NCBI GenBank assembly: GCA_032191485.1
Contig: JAVDOI010000007.1
Location: 13,171,680 to 13,235,679, forward strand
Source: Leptoclinus maculatus
Lineage: Eukaryota > Chordata > Actinopteri > Perciformes > Stichaeidae
DNA: 64,000 bases
Direction: 5' to 3'
Below, in pieces: positions 60,136 through 64,000 of the stretch. Numbering within the stretch: the first letter of the stretch is position 1; every line of letters begins with the position of its first letter. Both the position numbers and the translations under genes were made by a program. The notes under the pieces are model-generated. The model saw only the letters and a program-made list of their open reading frames with translations, made no database searches and had not been told where the DNA came from.

Positions 60136-60186
60136 ACCGAAGGATGCAGCCGGATAAGTTTGAGGATGAGATTACATACGTCAGGC

Positions 60187-60745
60187 TTTTCGGTTCCACG
60201 AAGCAAGTTTGGCAAAATCACCATAGCAACACATCAATAAGCCTGAACCTGCTCCAGAGCAGGCTCACTGAAGGAAGCTGGATAAATTTGCCACTCCCCC
60301 GGGAAAAAATGTCAGCTCCCTTCCTCATCCCATTGATGAAGGAGCAATATTAGTTAGATTAATGTTTTATAGGGAGAGAGTTCTTCGAGATCGGTCCGTG
60401 TACGTTTTGATCATCTGTTTTACCGTTCATTCGATGAAACGAACGGTAAAACAGATGACTAAAACGTACACGGACCGAGATCGCCAAGATCCGTTATCAT
60501 ATCATGATGACTTCCTATACGAGCGCTATCGCTTCTGCCGACAAGGAATCATTTAATAACAAGACCTTCTCGAGTCATACATTGTGAACACCACACGAGC
60601 ATTGACTGTCTCACAGACTGTATCATAGCCTTGCGCTTTTTTGCGAGTGGTACATTATTGTAGTGTCGGCGATGCCGCTGCATGCCGTGCTGTTCGTAAA
60701 GTTTATTTGGCGCTTAAGAAACTTATGGATGGGTTCAATACATTA
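60187..60745 (+). pseudogene. PIF/Harbinger end and transposase N-terminal remnant
   Basis: The left part contains GGTTCCACGAAGCAAGTTTG and CCTGAACCTGCTCCAGAGCA, words I associate with Harbinger termini in fish. From about 60,362 the plus strand encodes YRERVLRDR, then (after an 82-bp insertion) DPLSYHDDFLYERYRFCRQG, DLLESYIVNTTRALTVSQTV, an ALRFFASGTLL-like stretch in shifted frames, and CRAVRKVYLALKKLMDGF. This is the order of the N-terminal part of HARBI1-like transposases. Two stops (TAATAA), at least two frameshifts and a short deletion after VGDA make it inactive. It ends before the catalytic DDE region. Confidence 0.75.
60386..60483. mobile_element. 82-bp hairpin micro-MITE (60,394-60,475) with 8-bp target duplication
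   Basis: Two 35-bp arms (60,394-60,428 and 60,441-60,475; start GTCCGTGTACGTTTT; two mismatches) surround a 12-base loop. CGAGATCG is duplicated on both sides (60,386-60,393 and 60,476-60,483). Removing the insert plus one duplication restores a continuous RDRQDP reading of the surrounding transposase, which proves it is an insertion. Insert plus duplication is 90 bases, so the reading frame is kept and no stop is introduced. Confidence 0.88.
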
Positions 60746-60811
60746 CCATGGCACATATTGTATGGACTCACCATTCTGAATAATGTTTTTATGCTTAGTT
60801 GTTACTTGCTC

Positions 60812-61365
60812 TGTGAGGAATTAGAGTTAGAAGTGTTTTTTAGTAGGATTTATAGCACCCCTAGTGGTGGATAGTGAAATGTAGGAAGCATGTGGAATGC
60901 CACATTGTGCTTGTAAAAATTGTCAAAGTATGTGAAATGTCACCAGAATACTTATCAAGTGTATAATATGTTTACAGTATGTCTACTATAGAAGTGTTGA
61001 GCCATAAGAGACAATTATTGAATATATTAATCTATAAAGAATAGTCGATAGGGACAGACAGGGATTTTAAGACAGGCATTGCAGGGAACACCAGGACCAG
61101 AGCAGAGGGCCTAACAGAGGGGCGCACGCGCAGAAGGAGCAACAGACCAAGGCCAATAGGTCACAACGAAGGAGGTCAGCTGACTGAGGCCAGGAGGAGT
61201 CAGCTGGACTTAAGCCAATTGTATTTGAGACAGACGTTTTGCGGGCTATGTAAGGAGATTCAAAGGAATCATTCTTTCAGTTCATCACATTCCATCCTGC
61301 AGGTAACAAGCTTCCTGATTGGAGCGTGTGTGAACTCTTTTCCTTGGATCATATTTCTATCGATA
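60812..61365 (+). mobile_element. diverged relative of the 826-bp LTR, interrupted by hAT B
   Basis: The plus strand starts TGTGAGGAATTAGAGTTAGA and follows the reverse complement of the 51,042-51,867 LTR through many shared words: GGAAGCATGTGGAATGCC, CCAGAATACTTATC, CATAAGAGACAATTATTG, AGAATAGTCGATAGGGA, GGAGGAGTCAGCTGGA, GGTAACAAGCTTCCTG and ATCGATAGT. Indels are frequent. It ends at the hAT B insertion. Beyond the hAT (from 62,339) similarity to the other LTR is not visible, so its right edge is undefined. Confidence 0.8.
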
Positions 61366-61713
61366 GTGTACATCAGGGGTCGCCAATAGGCGGACCGCGG
61401 TCCGGATCCGGACCCAGACGCTGTCCGATCCGGACCCGGACGTATAATTGATGGATAATTGAGAATTATACATTTTGGCGGAGCGCTTCTGTTTTAACCT
61501 GCGCAGCTTTTCTGGCCTTTACGGCACTCATTCAGCAGTTCAGGAAACACACCGACCAATTACATACATTGTAAATAATCTCACGTGACGCTATACTCAG
61601 CCAATCGAATGTTTATTCCAAAATGCATCGTGAGTCGAGTGAGATTACGCAGACAGGCGGGAGACGGAGCGAGAGCAGTGAGAGAAGTGAGTAAGTCGGA
61701 GAAGAAAGTTAAC

Positions 61714-62076
61714 ATGGCGTGCTCTAAAAAGAGAAAGGTGGACCTCGAAAACAGAGCTTTAACAAAGAATGGACGGACTCGTATTTGTTCATTCTTCCTG
61801 CTGGCGCTACTAAACCACTCTGTCTCATATGCTCAGATACCGTGGACATTATTCAAAGCGCCGAGTGCAGTAGCTGGAACTTTACTTGAGGGGAAACAAA
61901 AAGAAGAGTTATGTGAAAAAATCAAGCAAATACCTGTCAGCAGCCTCAGACACAAGGCTCATCTTTCTAAAATCAAGCACTTTCTTTTAAGATGTAAGTT
62001 TTTCAAAAGTTCTTTTTTGTGTATTTTATTTTTAGATGGAGCCATTATTTTACTTGAAATGAGAGAAGAACATTAA
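61714..62076 (+). pseudogene. internally deleted hAT transposase start in element B
   Basis: The frame of 120 codons begins MACSKKRKVDLENRALTKNG and RTRICSFF. It shifts relative to copy A (LLALLNHSVSYAQ in place of LPAGATKPLCLIC), crosses a deletion joining the SADV and SAVAG regions of copy A, and re-enters the common frame at LLEGKQKEELCEKIKQIPVS. The BED zinc finger and all catalytic parts are missing. The frame happens to stay open to the same stop as copy A. Confidence 0.7.
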
Positions 62077-62152
62077 TAATTGATGTGTACTTTCTTTATT
62101 TGATTTGACAGTTGTTGACTACACAGAGACGTCGTTACTACTACTAGACTTC

Positions 62153-62186
<34 letters not shown>

Positions 62187-62190
<4 letters not shown>

Positions 62191-62262
62191 CAATAATATC
62201 TAACTCGCGCCACTTAGTGCCATATATGGCACTAAGTGGCGCGAGTTAGATATTATTGTAAT
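62187..62262. repeat. perfect 76-bp palindrome without spacer
   Basis: Two 38-bp arms meet at GCCATA|TATGGC. The left arm contains CTAACTCGCGCCACTTAGTG and the right arm is its exact reverse complement. Element A has the arm sequence only once, next to its AT microsatellite, so the palindrome arose by local inverted duplication in B. Confidence 0.95.
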
Positions 62263-62338
62263 GTTCCGGACCTTTGCCCAAGGAGATTTTCTCAATCTGG
62301 ACCTTTTGGAATTTTAATTGAAGACCCCTGGTGTACAT

Positions 62339-63000
62339 AGTGTGATTCACTTTGCAATTGCTTTAACTTCTGTAAAATGAAATACCATTGATCATAATTT
62401 GAACCGGCTGAGTGTTTGTCACGGCCGGCAGACGTGAGGCTCTCCCACAGTATCGAGGGGTCCCTGAACTACAACAGCTCCCATGTCCTCTTGATGGCTG
62501 GGGGTTGAAAGCACTCATAATTATATGACAGTGTTATTAGTACACCATAGCATATCATTATTGTACTCATGATAAGAATAGAGAGAATCACACACAATTT
62601 CTTTTCACTGCTTCAATTGATTGAATTTCTGATTATGAATAATATACATACTGATCCGCCCATAGAGAGATTCGCACACACATATTCAAACTCCTAGTTC
62701 TATATGGTAATCTACACATACATGTATATACACATATATAGTATGATACATAAGCGCATACAGTACATATATCATAAGTATCTATTAATTCGTATCAATT
62801 AGATACTCTTTGGGCTTGTTTTATCTACTTATTCTGAAAGAGTTGAGATAATTATTTTCGCTATAAGATCTCATTTGATGATGCATTCCATTAAGCCTAC
62901 TGCCACACATTTAAAGACATATAATCTGATTGATTGATGTGATGAGGCACTTAAAATTAGCCTATACATTTTCCCAACACTTACGGATTTAACTTGTACT
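62339..63000. other. unassigned DNA after hAT B
   Basis: No gene is recognised. It is AT-rich and includes a TATATACACATATATAG patch at about 62,725-62,740. The first part may be the rest of the LTR-like element that starts at 60,812. Confidence 0.5.
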
Positions 63001-63231
63001 TAGGTAAAGTTGGAAAGATATTCAAAGATTCGGACTTCCCGGTTCAATAAATAGTTAGTGAAACGTTGCTAAAATACAAACGATACCTCCCTGTAACCGT
63101 AGTGAGGTAGACAACAAGCTACAACCGTAATTTAATTAAAACGAGGTATTGTTTGTATTTTAGCAACGTTTCGTTAACGATTTATTGAACCGGGAAGTCT
63201 GAATCTTTCAATATCTTTCCAACTTTACCTA
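63001..63231. repeat. long foldback: 89-bp arms, 53-bp loop
   Basis: The left arm 63,001-63,089 (TAGGTAAAGTTGGAAAGATA and onward) pairs with 63,143-63,231, with roughly six mismatches. Both arms include GACTTCCCGGTTCAATAAAT and ACGTTGCTAAAATACAAAC. No target duplication is evident, so it may be a MITE or an inverted duplication inside the Harbinger remnant. Confidence 0.85.
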
Positions 63232-63268
63232 ACTTAACTTGTCTGCGATATTTTATATTATATATATA

Positions 63269-63400
63269 TTTCGCAGCGGTGGCGGTGTTAGATTTAGCCA
63301 TGATTATGGTCTTGACTTCCTCATAAGCTGTCATGATCATCTCCTGCTCGCCAGCGGAGAAAAAAGATGCTCTTTCTTTTACTTTATTCGCTATTGTACT
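63269..63400 (-). pseudogene. Harbinger-associated Myb/SANT-like protein fragment
   Basis: The minus strand reads NKVKERASFFSAGEQEMIMT, AYEEVKTIIMAKSNTATAAK. The motif F-[ST]-x-x-E-Q-E-x-[IL]-[ML]-x-A-Y-E-E-[FV]-K-x-x-I-x-x-K-[SG]-N-T-A is the first helix region of the Myb/SANT-like DNA-binding protein that is the second gene of PIF/Harbinger elements in fish. It is cut off on the C-terminal side by TATA-rich DNA and the foldback. The start codon region has a stop just upstream, so it is dead. Confidence 0.65.
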
Positions 63401-63589
63401 GTTAGAAAATCATGGTTTCGGTGATCGACACTTCCCCCTTTGACGTAAAATGGGCACGCCCAATTATCCTGATGACTGAGGTCTTGTTCGACTTAACGAG
63501 ACTGTTTGAGCGCTGATCAGCCTTTGAGGAACCGAGATAGCCTGCCTTCAATCATCTCGGTAATTTAAGCTGGATAAGTGGACATTTGA

Positions 63590-63625
63590 TCGACTTAGTT
63601 GAGCGACGTACGAGGAATAGGGCCC
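63590..63625 (-). mobile_element. probable Harbinger terminal repeat
   Basis: On the minus strand the end reads GGGCCCTATTCCTCGTACGT and then CGCTCAACTAAGTCG, which fits the GGGCCCTATTC... start I know from fish Harbinger elements. The opposite end near 60,187 is diverged and no 3-bp target duplication can be confirmed. Confidence 0.5.
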
Positions 63626-63628
63626 AAA

Positions 63629-63829
63629 GCTTTTTTTTGAGAGCAAAAGTTTTTGTTTTGAGACCAAAGTTTTTTTTTTTGAGAGCAAAGGTTTTTGTTT
63701 TGCACCCAAAAATTCTCGTTTCATGAGCAAAACTAACAAATAATTTATTCTCAGTTTATATATTTTTACTTACAAACTTGATTTTTGATTGCAATGCGAG
63801 AAATTTGCTCTCAAAACGTTTTTTTTTGT
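63629..63829. mobile_element. MITE with TTTTGAGAGCAAA ends, copy 2
   Basis: It starts TTTTTTTTGAGAGCAAAAGT and ends GAAATTTGCTCTCAAAACG plus a T run, so both ends carry inverted TTTGAGAGCAAA. It matches copy 1 at 56,591-56,775 and directly abuts the Harbinger end. Confidence 0.85.
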
Positions 63830-64000
63830 TTGCGTAATAAAGACACAAATCTACCTTCATAGTCCTGCTCGGTCAGTCAGAATCTGATTAAAATGCCAAG
63901 TCCACTCTCAGAGGTCACGTGTCACGTCGGTGAAGTGACGTTTCCTTACGCAGAGCGTCACTTTATGATTCAGTCAAGTAAAGTTTACTTGATTTGACTA
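63830..64000. other. window end, nothing recognised
   Basis: No gene or repeat that I can support. Confidence 0.6.

Larger units (their letters stand above)
61366..62338 (+). mobile_element. hAT element B (61,374-62,330), shorter copy of element A
   Basis: It begins CAGGGGTCGCCAATAGGCGG and ends with GAAGACCCCTG, with GTGTACAT duplicated at 61,366-61,373 and 62,331-62,338. It is 957 bp and matches both halves of element A, lacking the retrotransposon and part of the transposase start. It carries an AT microsatellite (about 62,156-62,187) and a perfect 76-bp palindrome beside it. Confidence 0.93.

Noticed and set aside
62187..62262. Palindrome as a possible transcription terminator or microRNA precursor
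   Set aside because: Spacerless and present in only one copy of the hAT. A local inverted duplication explains it better.

Overview
The window reads as nuclear DNA of a teleost fish, probably a spiny-rayed (acanthomorph) species. The evidence is spliced vertebrate exons with GT-AG introns, long CA and GATA microsatellites, and many repeat families typical of teleosts: L2-type LINE tails, hAT, Tc1/mariner and PIF/Harbinger pieces, LTR elements, and the short 'AGTTAGATGAGAAG' and 'GCTAGCATGCTAA' repeats. There are no operons, ribosome binding sites or CRISPR arrays. Most long open frames are chance or repeat-driven.

Bases 1-15,045 hold the 3' end of one real gene on the + strand: the last four coding exons (436-517, 2066-2180, 7032-7095, 12687-12866) of tmtc2, an ER membrane protein with C-terminal TPR repeats. 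The four exons join in frame into 146 codons plus TGA. A 3' UTR with several poly(A) signals follows.

Bases 15,045-47,140 are gene-poor intergenic DNA. They contain microsatellites, a perfect 16-bp palindromic minisatellite (19,856-20,090), a 435-bp hAT-type MITE with a perfect 8-bp target duplication (21,124-21,558), scattered MITEs and L2 tails. A few weak coding-like stretches (29.6-30.4 kb on the minus strand, 39.36 kb on the plus strand) are flagged, not claimed as genes.

Bases 47,140-64,000 are a dense pile-up of mobile elements whose order of insertion can be read from exact target-site duplications. At 50,197-56,368 three levels are nested. A solo LTR (5-bp duplication ACTAG) is split by a hAT element (8-bp duplication GTCTAGTG), which is split by a complete two-LTR retrotransposon (4-bp duplication GAAG). 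The two 826-bp LTRs of that last element look identical, so it is young. It has a tRNA-Arg primer site but no recognisable pol. About 5 kb further on the nesting is reversed: a shorter copy of the same hAT family (61,374-62,330; duplication GTGTACAT) sits inside a diverged relative of the same LTR. Around it lie a decayed PIF/Harbinger element with transposase and Myb/SANT-like remnants, an 82-bp hairpin insertion with an 8-bp duplication that keeps the transposase frame open, long foldbacks, a gag/primer-site fragment, a hAT C-terminal fragment, and a SAMD3-like pseudogene exon on the minus strand.

No host pathway beyond tmtc2 can be reconstructed. The functional logic of the rest is transposon biology: non-autonomous elements, truncated transposase frames that stay open, and sequential nesting.
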